From: Paenibacillus piri
GTDB lineage: Bacteria > Bacillota > Bacilli > Paenibacillales > NBRC-103111
NCBI RefSeq assembly: GCF_004354045.1
Contig: NZ_SMRT01000005.1
Span: forward strand, 167,501 to 231,500
Direction of reading: 5' to 3'
Length of the DNA: 64,000 bases
Each line of letters begins with the position of its first letter. Position 1 is the first letter of the stretch. The translations under genes and the position numbers were made by a program. Under the pieces are notes generated by a model. It saw nothing but the letters and a program-made list of their open reading frames with translations. It was not told the DNA's origin and searched no databases. Shown here piece after piece: positions 1 to 8,335 of this stretch.

Positions 1-879
1 TTGTCGGCAAGAGGCGCGGGAGAATACGATCCTGAGCAAAAGGTATACCGCTTACAAGCGATTGAAAAGCTGTATGTCGTCGATGGACAGCACCGTCTGG
101 CCGCATTCCGCCGCCTGATGGAAACGCTGCAAAGCAATATGGCGCGGGCGAAAGACCGCAGGGAGTACGATCGCATGGAAGAAATTACGGCGAAGCTGAG
201 CAAGCTGTATTCGTTCCCGATGTCGACCATGATTTATTTGGATATCAATGCCCGTCAAGAGCGCCAGCTGTTCTCGGACATTAACAAGCTTCCGCGTAAA
301 ATCGGCGGCAACCTTGCCGTGCTAAGGGAGCAGCGCAGATTTTACCATGTGCTGGCCACCCAAATGGCGGAGCAGGACCCGGCGATGAAACAAATTTCCG
401 TCGATATGTATACGGAGCGCGGAAAAGGGCCCGAGTTTTTATTTTCGTATCATTTGCTGGTTGAAATTTTGGTCGGTCTGTTCGAGGGCCGGTTAAAATC
501 GGCGGCGCGCAACAACGGCTATTATTTTGAGGATAAGGAAGTGGAGGAGCATCAGAAGCTGGCTTCCTTGTACTTCGATACGCTGCTGCGTTATTTGCCG
601 GAGCCTGCGAAGGGCGAGTTGTGCTGGACGGAAAATATCCAAATCGCTTTGGCGATGTTTTTCCACGACGAAGTGTCCAAAACCGGTACGTTTAACCGTT
701 ATGCGCTGGAGTACGCGATGAAAATTTTGCCTCATATCGATTGGAACGGCATTTACGTGGGCGATGAGAAGGACCGGCTGCCGAGACGCTCTCGTATCGT
801 CAAAGCTTATCAATATATAAAAGACTTTTATCAGGAGCATCACCTGTTTCTGATCCGTGACAAGGAGGACGCTGGTTAA
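1..879 (+). CDS. DGQHR-domain (DndB-like) protein, 5'-truncated
   Basis: The reading frame is open from the first base, so the true start probably lies upstream; 292 residues are visible. A DGQHR motif is encoded at bases 82-96 (residues 28-32) within VVDGQHRLAAF, and LFSDINKLPRKI follows about 60 residues later. Both are hallmarks of the DGQHR family that includes DndB, the regulator of DNA phosphorothioation, and related proteins of unknown role. The stop overlaps the start of the next gene (TAATG), and that gene is a second DGQHR protein, so the two are translationally coupled. No dndC, dndD or dndE homologue is visible downstream; upstream is not available. The family call is firm, but a role in DNA modification is only inference. 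Confidence 0.75.
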   Translation: MSARGAGEYDPEQKVYRLQAIEKLYVVDGQHRLAAFRRLMETLQSNMARAKDRREYDRMEEITAKLSKLYSFPMSTMIYLDINARQERQLFSDINKLPRKIGGNLAVLREQRRFYHVLATQMAEQDPAMKQISVDMYTERGKGPEFLFSYHLLVEILVGLFEGRLKSAARNNGYYFEDKEVEEHQKLASLYFDTLLRYLPEPAKGELCWTENIQIALAMFFHDEVSKTGTFNRYALEYAMKILPHIDWNGIYVGDEKDRLPRRSRIVKAYQYIKDFYQEHHLFLIRDKEDAG

Positions 880-2060
880 TGGATGGACTTTGCCTGAATA
901 TGACGATTCACCCGTTTTGCGAAAAATTCGGGTTGGCTACAGTGGCTGTACAAGTGCAGGATTTGTTGAACTACACTTCCATCGATCCGATGGTACAGCG
1001 TAAGTTGAGCGGCGGTCAGCGCCGTAAAATTTCGAATTATTTGCAGGAGCGCGAACTGGACCGCGTCTTTTTCGGACCTGTTACCTTGTCGCTGCGCGAG
1101 GTGAGCTCGCTCGCCAAAATGGACAAGGGCCTGTACTTGCGTCCCGGCTCGAAGCTCAGCATTCTGGATGGGCAGCACCGGATTCTCGCACTCGGCTACG
1201 TAAACGAGCAAATGCTGAAGGAAGTGCGCAGCCACGAGAAAAAAGTCGCCGCATTGACGATCAAGCAGCGCCGCTCCCCGGAAAACGAGGAGATCAAGCA
1301 GGAGCTTGAGCAGATGCAGGGCCTTGTCGAGCAAATTGAGCGCCGCCGCCTTGAGCTGATGGAAAGCGAGCTGGCCGTGCAAATTTATATCGGGCTTAGC
1401 GAAGAGGAAGAGAAGCAGCTGTTCGGCGACATTAACTCGAAGGTGCAGCTGGTCAGCAAGGAGCTGGGACATTCGTTCGACAGCATCGATCCGTTGAATT
1501 TGGTCATTCAGCAAGTTGTCGATCACAACGTGTTCCTTAAAGGAGCCGGAGTCGAGCGGCGTGCGAATCTGACTTCGTATAACAAAAACTTTACGTCGTT
1601 CAGCTGGATGTATTCGACCGCAACGATGCTGTTTACCGGAAAAATGCAGCCTTCCTACGAGCTGGCGCGCAAAATACGCCAAGACCCGTCGATCTATATC
1701 GAAATCCTGCATCAGTTTTACAGCACCTTGCTGCCGTTAATGCCGGAACAGCCGGGACTTCCGCAGTTCAACTCGGCCAACAGGGCCATGCAGGAAAGCA
1801 TCGCTTTATATGCCAACGGACATTTGTACAAGGATGGGAAGTATTCGAAAAATTGGACCTCCTGCCTTAGTATATTCGAGGGCTTCGATTGGTCGCAGGA
1901 GAATGAACAACTGGTTGAGCGTTTCGGAACGTTGGACAACGGCAAGTTGAACCTCATTCATGAAAAGTCGCTGCGCAAGCACGGCAAGCTCGTACAGCTG
2001 TTTCAAGAGCTGCACGGTGACCCTGTCGGAGACGAAGCGGACGAAGCTTCGACGGCATAA
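879..2060 (+). CDS. DGQHR-domain (DndB-like) protein
   Basis: This 393-residue protein carries DGQHR at residues 97-101 (SILDGQHRILALGY) and a second conserved stretch, QLFGDINSKVQL, near residue 187. A charged, probably coiled-coil segment lies between them (about residues 110-165). The start ATG shares its A with the stop codon of the preceding paralogue, and AAGGAGG at 862-868 is well placed for it. The two proteins are divergent paralogues that likely work together. The family is known from DndB, but this pair stands without the sulfur-transfer genes in view, so the substrate and partner are unknown. A strong terminator follows at 2115-2164 and closes the unit. Confidence 0.78.
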   Translation: MDGLCLNMTIHPFCEKFGLATVAVQVQDLLNYTSIDPMVQRKLSGGQRRKISNYLQERELDRVFFGPVTLSLREVSSLAKMDKGLYLRPGSKLSILDGQHRILALGYVNEQMLKEVRSHEKKVAALTIKQRRSPENEEIKQELEQMQGLVEQIERRRLELMESELAVQIYIGLSEEEEKQLFGDINSKVQLVSKELGHSFDSIDPLNLVIQQVVDHNVFLKGAGVERRANLTSYNKNFTSFSWMYSTATMLFTGKMQPSYELARKIRQDPSIYIEILHQFYSTLLPLMPEQPGLPQFNSANRAMQESIALYANGHLYKDGKYSKNWTSCLSIFEGFDWSQENEQLVERFGTLDNGKLNLIHEKSLRKHGKLVQLFQELHGDPVGDEADEASTA

Positions 2061-2114
2061 GGTGGAACATTATGGACGGTTATCGTCCATTCAAAATAAT
2101 TTTCAAGCAACAGG

Positions 2115-2164
2115 CCATCCCGGCTCTGCTCACATTGGGTGAAGCGGAGCGGGATGGTTTTTTT
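2115..2164 (+). terminator. Rho-independent terminator after the DGQHR pair
   Basis: CCATCCCG pairs with CGGGATGG around an inner GCTC/GAGC stem, followed by seven T residues (2158-2164). It ends the DGQHR transcript before the next gene. Confidence 0.88.
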
Positions 2165-2259
2165 GCGTGAAAATAGCATTTCCGAGCCCGAATATGTATA
2201 TGTTTCAAGTGAGACAAGTTCATCGCCGCTCTTGAAACGATGGCAAAGGAGTGAGAGCC

Positions 2260-3879
2260 ATGTTCGATTTCGATCCGCAGTATTATCCATATGCCTCCAG
2301 GAGGACGGCCGTTTACGCAGGTAACGGCATGGTCGCCGCATCTCAGCCATTGGCAGCTCAGGCCGGGCTGGACATGCTGAAGCGGGGCGGCAATGCAATC
2401 GATGCCGCGATTGCGACGGCGGCGAGCTTGACCGTGCTGGAGCCTACGTCCAACGGGATCGGCGGCGACGCCTTCGCGCTCGTGTGGACAGGCGGCAAGC
2501 TGCACGGCTTGAACGCCAGCGGGCCGGCGCCGCAGCGTCTGACGATCGATGCGCTCAGGGAGCGCGGCTTTGCGACGATGCCGCTATACGGCATCGTGCC
2601 TTTAACGGTGCCAGGAGCGCCGGCCGCATGGACCGAGCTGTCACGGCGCTTCGGCAAGCTGCCGTTTGCGGAGCTGCTGGAGCCTGCCATCGTGTACGCG
2701 GAGCGGGGGTTTCCGGTTTCGGCTACGCTTGGCGCATTGCTCGCTTACGAATTCAATAAATTCGACAAGCTGGATAAAAGCGACGCGTTCGCTGCGCTGT
2801 ACCGGACGTTCGCTCCCGGCGGCCGCATTCCGCAGCCGGGTGATCGTGTGACGTATCCGCATCATGCGGCCACACTGAGGTCCATCGCCCGGACGGAGGC
2901 GGAGTCGTTTTACCGCGGCGAGCTGGCCGAACGAATCGACAGCTGCGTCAAGGAGCATGGCGGATTTTTGAGCAAAGAGGATTTGGCTGCGTATAAACCG
3001 CAATGGGTCGAGCCGATCCAAGTGAATTACCGGGGCTATGATATATGGGAAATACCGCCGAACGGGCAAGGCATTGTCGCGTTGATGACGCTGAATATGC
3101 TGAAGCGGTTCGATTTCCACCCTGCCGCCCGGGATGGCGTCGATACGTACCATCGGCAGATCGAGGCGCTGAAGCTCGCGTTTGCCGATGGCTTCGAGCA
3201 TGTGGCGGATGCGTCGGCTATGAAGGCTTCGTTAGCCGGCATGCTGTCCGACGCTTACGGGCGGGAGCGCGCGCAGCTGATCGGCGCTCGGGCGGCGGCG
3301 CCGAAGCCGGGCAAGCCGCCCAGGGGAGGCACCGTCTATTTGGCTGCCGCCGACGGCGAAGGGAACATGGTCTCGTTTATCCAGAGCAATTACACCGGCT
3401 TCGGCTCAGGCATTGTCGTACCGGAGACCGGCATCGCGCTGCAAAACCGCGGAGCGGATTTCTCGCTCGACCCGGCACAGGCCAATGCGCTGCAACCCGG
3501 CAAAAAACCGTTCCATACGATCATCCCCGGATTTATGACGAAAGGGAAAGAGGCGGTCGGCCCGTTCGGCGTAATAGGCGGCTTTATGCAGCCGCAGGGG
3601 CATGTGCAGGTCGTGACGAATATGATCGACTTTCATTTGAACCCGCAGGCTGCGCTCGATGCGCCTCGCTGGCAGTGGAAGGAAGGGATGACGGTAGAGC
3701 TCGAGCCGGGGTTTCCGGATGCGGCTGCACTAGCGTTGCAGCGCCGTGGACATCACATTGTCCGCAACCCGTCTTCCTTGTCGTTCGGACGCGGACAAAT
3801 CATATGGAGGGATGCATCGTCCGGAGTATTGATCGGCGGCACGGAGCCGCGAACGGACGGTCATATTGCGGTCTGGTGA
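2260..3879 (+). CDS. Gamma-glutamyltransferase family protein
   Basis: This 539-residue Ntn-hydrolase proenzyme is related to gamma-glutamyltranspeptidase. The N-terminal part has the family block GGNAIDAAIA followed by NGIGGDAFA. GGTVYL, with DGEGNMVS just behind it, marks the autoprocessing site; Thr358 (codon 3331-3333) is the expected nucleophile of the small subunit. FGVIGGFMQPQGHVQV near the C-terminus is also typical. ATG at 2260 is chosen over the in-frame GTG at 2251 because AAAGGAG (2245-2251) is then 8 bases away. I see no signal peptide, so it is probably cytoplasmic. Whether it acts on glutathione, poly-gamma-glutamate or another amide cannot be read from the sequence. The next gene follows 28 bases later. 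Confidence 0.85.
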   Translation: MFDFDPQYYPYASRRTAVYAGNGMVAASQPLAAQAGLDMLKRGGNAIDAAIATAASLTVLEPTSNGIGGDAFALVWTGGKLHGLNASGPAPQRLTIDALRERGFATMPLYGIVPLTVPGAPAAWTELSRRFGKLPFAELLEPAIVYAERGFPVSATLGALLAYEFNKFDKLDKSDAFAALYRTFAPGGRIPQPGDRVTYPHHAATLRSIARTEAESFYRGELAERIDSCVKEHGGFLSKEDLAAYKPQWVEPIQVNYRGYDIWEIPPNGQGIVALMTLNMLKRFDFHPAARDGVDTYHRQIEALKLAFADGFEHVADASAMKASLAGMLSDAYGRERAQLIGARAAAPKPGKPPRGGTVYLAAADGEGNMVSFIQSNYTGFGSGIVVPETGIALQNRGADFSLDPAQANALQPGKKPFHTIIPGFMTKGKEAVGPFGVIGGFMQPQGHVQVVTNMIDFHLNPQAALDAPRWQWKEGMTVELEPGFPDAAALALQRRGHHIVRNPSSLSFGRGQIIWRDASSGVLIGGTEPRTDGHIAVW

Positions 3880-3907
3880 GATGAACAGGATAAAGGAGGG
3901 AATGGAA

Positions 3908-4939
3908 ATGAACGACATAATGCGGTTCGGCATTATCGGAGGAGGGGTTATCGCGCCCTCGCATGCGAAGGCGATAACCGGAAACACCCAGGCGGAGCTG
4001 ACAGCCATCGCCGATGTTGCCGTAGAGAAAGCGGACAAATTGGCGGCCGAATACGGCGTCCCGCACGTATATTCGGATTATGAGGAGCTGCTGAAGCGCG
4101 ATGATATCGACGCCGTTACCGTAGCGGTGCCGAGCGGCTACCACGCGGAGGTCGTCATTGCGGCCGCAGAGGCGGGCAAGCATGTGCTGTGCGAAAAGCC
4201 GATCGATATTACATCCGACAGCATGACGCGAATGATCGCGGCCTGCCGCAAAGCGGGCGTAAAGCTCGGCTGCGTCTTTCAGCGCCGGTTGACCGAGGCG
4301 TCGATCGTCGCCAAAAAGGCGGTCGACGACGGCAAGCTCGGCCGGCTGGTGCTCGGCGACGCGTACCAGAAAAGCTACCGCAGCCCGCAATATTACCAAA
4401 GCGCCGGCTGGCGCGGCACTTGGGCCATTGACGGCGGCGGGGCATTGATGAATCAGGGTGTCCACGGGATCGACCTGATTCAATGGCTGATGGGCGACGT
4501 TCACTCGGTCTTCGCCTACTGTTCCGCGCTCGTGCGCGAAATCGAGGTGGAGGATACGGCCGTCGCCGTCGTCAAGTACAAGAACGGCGCTTTCGGCGTC
4601 CTGCAAGGGACGACTTCCGTTTATCCGGGGCAGGATACGCGCTTCGAGCTGCACGGGGAAAAAGGAACGATCATTTTTGACGACTCGGGCTTTAAGCAAT
4701 GGAAGTTTGCCGACAGCGACGAGGAGGCGCCGAAGGTAGCTCCCCGGGTAAGCGCCAAAAACGATCCGCTGCAAATTGCCAATGACGGTCATTACCTGCT
4801 GGTCGACGACTTGATCCGGGCGATCCGCGAAAACCGCGACCCGCTCATCTCGGGTGAAGAGGGCAGGAAGTCGGTTGATTTAATTCTCGCCATTTACGAG
4901 TCGGCGCGTACCGGAAAAGAAGTTACCGTAGGCAAGTAA
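3908..4939 (+). CDS. Gfo/Idh/MocA family NAD(P)-dependent oxidoreductase
   Basis: A 343-residue dehydrogenase with an N-terminal Rossmann fold (FGIIGGGVIAPSHA), the catalytic-lysine motif CEKPIDIT, and a C-terminal alpha/beta domain containing WRGTWAIDGGGALMNQGVHGID. Members oxidise or reduce sugars, inositols and related polyols; the substrate here is unknown. ATG 3908 is chosen because AAAGGAGG (3892-3899) lies 8 bases upstream; ATG 3902 is in frame but too close. It is 28 bases after the gamma-glutamyltransferase gene and probably co-transcribed. The downstream neighbours on the other strand are a formylglycine-generating enzyme and a ROK regulator, which suggests a sugar-related locus. 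Confidence 0.87.
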   Translation: MNDIMRFGIIGGGVIAPSHAKAITGNTQAELTAIADVAVEKADKLAAEYGVPHVYSDYEELLKRDDIDAVTVAVPSGYHAEVVIAAAEAGKHVLCEKPIDITSDSMTRMIAACRKAGVKLGCVFQRRLTEASIVAKKAVDDGKLGRLVLGDAYQKSYRSPQYYQSAGWRGTWAIDGGGALMNQGVHGIDLIQWLMGDVHSVFAYCSALVREIEVEDTAVAVVKYKNGAFGVLQGTTSVYPGQDTRFELHGEKGTIIFDDSGFKQWKFADSDEEAPKVAPRVSAKNDPLQIANDGHYLLVDDLIRAIRENRDPLISGEEGRKSVDLILAIYESARTGKEVTVGK

Positions 4940-5070
4940 ATTCCATCAGCATAATTCATCAACGTCACCCGTGAGAATGACTCATCCGTGCTGCCCGTAA
5001 GTATACAGCGCCGTCCACCGTTATCATCCGCAGGGTATCGTCTACCGGCACCGCCCGCCAGCGTCATTCG

Positions 5071-6051
5071 TCATGCATCAGCCACACAGCGAAAGCCCAT
5101 ATTGCCTGACGAGCTGTCCGGCGTATTGGAGCTGCGGGCGGCGACACGGTACCGGTTGCAGTACGATTTATGACATAAATAAGAGCCTCCGCGCATGACG
5201 CGGGCTTGTCCCTGTCCGGGACCTTTCGGGTTGAAACGGGGAGCGGTTTGGTGCCAGGTCGGGCTGAACCAGTCGGCGCACCATTCCCACACATTGCCGG
5301 ACATGTTGTACAAGCCGAAGCCGTTGGGCGGGAACGAATGGACGGGAGCGGTTCCGGCGTAGCCGTCGCTGCTATTGTTTTTTTCGGGAAATTTGCCCTG
5401 CCAAATATTGCACAGATGGTCGGTGCCCGGCTTCAGCAGATCTCCCCACGGATACCGCTTCTGCACCAGACCCCCGCGTGCCGCAAATTCCCATTCCGCC
5501 TCCGTCGGCAGCCGCTTGCCCGCCCAACGGCAGTAGGCATTAGCGTCGTTCCAGGAAATATGGATGACCGGATGATCAAGCCGTTCCTCAATGGACGAAT
5601 CCGGCCCTTCCGGATGAGCCCAATCGGCTCCCTCCACATTCCACCACCACGGTGATCCTTGTACGACATGCTTGACACGGGCTGCGGTTTCCGGGGATAT
5701 GAACAAATGAAAAACGAACGACCAGCCGAACGCCTCCGCCTCGGTTTTATAGCCGGTAGCCATGACGAACTCGCGGAAATCGGCATTGCTGACCGTATAA
5801 GGATCGATATAAAAGGGGCTGACGGTCACCGCGCGAACCGGACCCTCGCCATCCTGAGGAAAACCTTCCCGATCGTCGGTTCCCATCAAAAACTCGCCTC
5901 CGGCCAAATAAATCATCCGGTCGGCCGCATAAGAAACCGATGGCGGGCTCGCGGGAGCTTCCCGGCGGCCGTCCATATGGGCCGTTTTTTCGTTTTGCGC
6001 CGCCGATCTGCTTGTTGAGCCGCAGCAGGACGGTTTTACTTGTTCGTTCAT
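5071..6051 (-). CDS. Formylglycine-generating enzyme (FGE/SUMF1 family)
   Basis: The 326-residue protein matches true formylglycine-generating enzymes, which oxidise a sulfatase cysteine to formylglycine. It has GGEFLMGTDDREGFPQDGE at the domain start, WWWNVEGADWAHPEGP, HPVIHISWNDANAYCRWAGK, the LPTEAEWEFAARGG block and GNVWEWCADWFSP. The copper-binding catalytic pair is present in GGSYLCHKSYCNRYRVAAR (Cys293 and Cys298), followed by NTPDSSSGNMGFRC. The start is preceded by AGGGGGAA. It begins 12 bases after the ROK regulator stop, so the two form an operon. No sulfatase is visible in the window. The N-terminus (CCGSTSR, residues 9-15) is cysteine-rich ahead of the catalytic domain. Confidence 0.92.
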   Translation of the reverse strand: MNEQVKPSCCGSTSRSAAQNEKTAHMDGRREAPASPPSVSYAADRMIYLAGGEFLMGTDDREGFPQDGEGPVRAVTVSPFYIDPYTVSNADFREFVMATGYKTEAEAFGWSFVFHLFISPETAARVKHVVQGSPWWWNVEGADWAHPEGPDSSIEERLDHPVIHISWNDANAYCRWAGKRLPTEAEWEFAARGGLVQKRYPWGDLLKPGTDHLCNIWQGKFPEKNNSSDGYAGTAPVHSFPPNGFGLYNMSGNVWEWCADWFSPTWHQTAPRFNPKGPGQGQARVMRGGSYLCHKSYCNRYRVAARSSNTPDSSSGNMGFRCVADA

Positions 6052-6063
6052 TCGATATTCCCC

Positions 6064-7275
6064 CTATAATTCGGTAAGTTGATTAATGATCATAATCGCA
6101 GCGCCGGCCACCAGCGCTTCCTCTCCCAGATGGCCCTGGCTGAATACGACCTGGTAGTTCGGATAGTGGTACGTATTGCGGATCGCCACTCGTGTCGCGA
6201 TTTGAAAAAAACTGGGGTGGGTACTGATCAGCGAACCGCCGAGTATGACTTTTTCCGGGTGTAAAATGTTCAGCAGGTTGGACAAGCCTATCCCGAAATA
6301 GGTGGCCGCCTGCGAAAAAATTTCAACCGTCAACGGATCGCTCTCCTGAAGCGCTTGCATAAGGTGGGCGAAGTTGATTTCGCCGGGATCGGTCGTCTTG
6401 TAGCGCAGCGAGCTTTCCCGTCCTTGCTTCAGCCTGGCCTGGGCCTGCTGCTCCAAAGCGTGAATCGATGCGAATGTTTCCAGACTGCCGTAGTTGCCGT
6501 GGTCTCCGAGTCTCGGTCCGTCCGTCTGGATAATCATTTGCCCGATGGAGCCTTCCATATCGACGGCTCCATAAACGACCTTGCCGTTGGACATCATGGC
6601 GGAGCGAATGCCTACACCGGCATGAATATAAAGCAGATGGCGGTAGTCGCGATTGCGATCCGACCAGGATTCGCCGATAAGCGCCGTATTGGCCCCGTTG
6701 TCTAGCTTGACGGGGATGCCGAGCCGCTCCTCCAAAAAACCGGAAACATGTACGTTCCGCCATCCGGCCGCCGGAAAATAAAGCGGCTCCAGGATCGTGC
6801 CGGTAAAGCGATCGAGCGGCCCGACCGCTCCGACTCCCATCCCGAGCACTTGTCCGGCTTCAATATTGCGGGATTGCAACATGGCGATTGCCGAATCGGC
6901 AATAACGGGCAGCAGTTTCGCCGGCGTCATGGTGCTGTCCATTTGCCAGCTTTGCGATGCCAGCTTATTCAGATGCAGATCGCATAATATCAGCTTCGTG
7001 CTCAGCCGGGAAATTTCGAGACCGAACACATAGCCGGCATCAGGGTTCGTCTGGTACAGAATCGGCCGTCTTCCGCCGGTCGACTCCCCCAATCCGGCTT
7101 CGATCAGCCAGCCCTGAGCCGTTAACTCTTCCAGCGTTCGGGTCAGCGTACTGCCGGTCATTTCACTCTGCTCCAACAATTCTATTTTAGATACGGTTCC
7201 CTGCCGGCGAATCCGTTCGTAAATATCCTTATGCTTACGGCTGCCGATCCGCTCTTGTATCGATACTACCTGCAT
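6064..7275 (-). CDS. ROK family transcriptional regulator
   Basis: A 403-residue NagC/XylR-type protein. Residues about 15-65 form a winged helix (VSKIELLEQSEMTGSTLTRTLEEL), and the rest is a ROK sugar-kinase-like domain (GLEISRLSTKLILCDL, GMGVGAVGPLD, LDNGANTALIGE). The usual zinc-binding CxCGxxGC segment is replaced by LGDHGNYGSLE and the catalytic GEIGHM segment by GSIGQM. It therefore looks like a regulator only, without kinase activity and without the structural zinc. GGAGG precedes the ATG. It is first in an operon with the formylglycine-generating enzyme and probably responds to a sugar; the ligand is unknown. Confidence 0.88.
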   Translation of the reverse strand: MQVVSIQERIGSRKHKDIYERIRRQGTVSKIELLEQSEMTGSTLTRTLEELTAQGWLIEAGLGESTGGRRPILYQTNPDAGYVFGLEISRLSTKLILCDLHLNKLASQSWQMDSTMTPAKLLPVIADSAIAMLQSRNIEAGQVLGMGVGAVGPLDRFTGTILEPLYFPAAGWRNVHVSGFLEERLGIPVKLDNGANTALIGESWSDRNRDYRHLLYIHAGVGIRSAMMSNGKVVYGAVDMEGSIGQMIIQTDGPRLGDHGNYGSLETFASIHALEQQAQARLKQGRESSLRYKTTDPGEINFAHLMQALQESDPLTVEIFSQAATYFGIGLSNLLNILHPEKVILGGSLISTHPSFFQIATRVAIRNTYHYPNYQVVFSQGHLGEEALVAGAAIMIINQLTEL

Positions 7276-7387
7276 GCGATTCCTCCACTAATGCCGTGTT
7301 AACGTTACCCGGGTACATGAAGCTTCCCGTGACGCTTGCCCTTTCCGCTTGTTTCTCCGGACTTTTAGGGCTTCCTTTTAATGTACC

Positions 7388-7416
7388 ATTATACACGAGT
7401 TGCCAACGCTTAACCA
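7388..7416 (-). promoter_or_regulatory. Candidate sigma-A promoter for the ROK-FGE operon
   Basis: On the reverse strand TGGTTA (7411-7416) and TATAAT (7388-7393) are separated by 17 bases, about 110 bases upstream of the ROK start. The rest of the 7276-7582 intergenic region holds another TATAAT at 7485-7490 on the plus strand, which may serve the divergent methyltransferase gene but has no good -35 box. Confidence 0.5.
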
Positions 7417-7582
7417 TACGGTTCAAGACGTTTCACGATTGCGGTCCCGGCAAGTTTCGCCGCCAATCCATTGTGACTTCCTCATATAATTTGTTAAGAT
7501 AAGATTGCTGTATGTTGCTAACTTATACGCTGCCGAAATTCACGGTCGGTTTCAAGGCGGCAGTTATTTCGGGAGGAGAAAG

Positions 7583-8329
7583 ATGGGCATGTCGGAATGG
7601 TATAAAAAAAGCTTTGGCGATGATTACTTGCTGGTATATAGACACCGGAATATGGAGGGGGCTTACAACGAGGTCAAGAAGATGATCGAATGGCTTCGTC
7701 TGCCCGCCGGCGCGGAGGTGCTCGACTTATGCTGCGGGATGGGCAGACATTCGATGGCGCTGACGGATTTCGGGTATAAGGTAACGGGGGTCGACTTGTC
7801 GGACGTTTTGCTGCGCGAAGCCAAGCGGCTGGACACCGAGGGCAAGGTGCGCTGGCTGCAGGGGGATATGCGCCAGGTGCCGCTTGATGGTACCTACGAT
7901 GCGGTCGTCAATTTGTTTACGTCATTCGGTTATTTTGACGAAGATGAAGAGAATGAGCGGGTGCTGCGGGAAGTAAGCCGGCTGCTGACGCCGGAGCAAG
8001 GCCAGTTTATTATCGACTTCCTTAATCCCGGGCAGGTTGCGGCCCATCTGGTTCCTTTTTCCAGCCGGGTCGAGGGCGGCTGTACGATCGAGGAATCGCG
8101 TAAGATAGAAGACGGCTTTGTGCGCAAAACGATCGTAATCCGCGAAGCGGAGCTGCCGGACCGTACGTACTCGGAGCAGGTGAAGCTGTTCAGCCGGGAA
8201 GCCTTTATAAGCATGCTGGACAGGGCGGGGCTCGAAACGCTGCATGTTTACGGCGGGTACGATGCGTCTTCCTACAATCAAGCGGAGTCGAAACGTATGA
8301 TTTTCGTCGGTCGCCGGAAAGGACTTTAA
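7583..8329 (+). CDS. Class I SAM-dependent methyltransferase
   Basis: A 248-residue methyltransferase. Motif I is VLDLCCGMGRHSMAL, followed by the acidic strand end VTGVDLS, QGDMRQVPLDGTYDAVVN and the FTSFGYFDEDEENERVL segment typical of Methyltransf_25-type small-molecule methyltransferases. ATG 7583 is preferred over upstream in-frame starts because GGGAGGAG (7571-7578) precedes it. The next gene (MBL hydrolase) starts 6 bases after the stop, so the two are co-transcribed. The substrate is unknown. Confidence 0.85.
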   Translation: MGMSEWYKKSFGDDYLLVYRHRNMEGAYNEVKKMIEWLRLPAGAEVLDLCCGMGRHSMALTDFGYKVTGVDLSDVLLREAKRLDTEGKVRWLQGDMRQVPLDGTYDAVVNLFTSFGYFDEDEENERVLREVSRLLTPEQGQFIIDFLNPGQVAAHLVPFSSRVEGGCTIEESRKIEDGFVRKTIVIREAELPDRTYSEQVKLFSREAFISMLDRAGLETLHVYGGYDASSYNQAESKRMIFVGRRKGL

Positions 8330-8335
8330 CGCTTT

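Noticed and set aside
1..2060. Dnd phosphorothioation operon
   Set aside because: Only DGQHR/DndB-like proteins are seen; no cysteine desulfurase, DndC-like ATP pyrophosphatase or DndD ATPase is in the window, so the system cannot be claimed.
3800..4792. 330-residue reverse-strand frame opposite the Gfo/Idh/MocA gene
   Set aside because: It lies wholly over well-supported coding sequence, has no ribosome-binding site and shows no protein motif; a GC-rich shadow frame. The same holds for 36602-37696 opposite lon and 2641-3201 opposite the gamma-glutamyltransferase gene.
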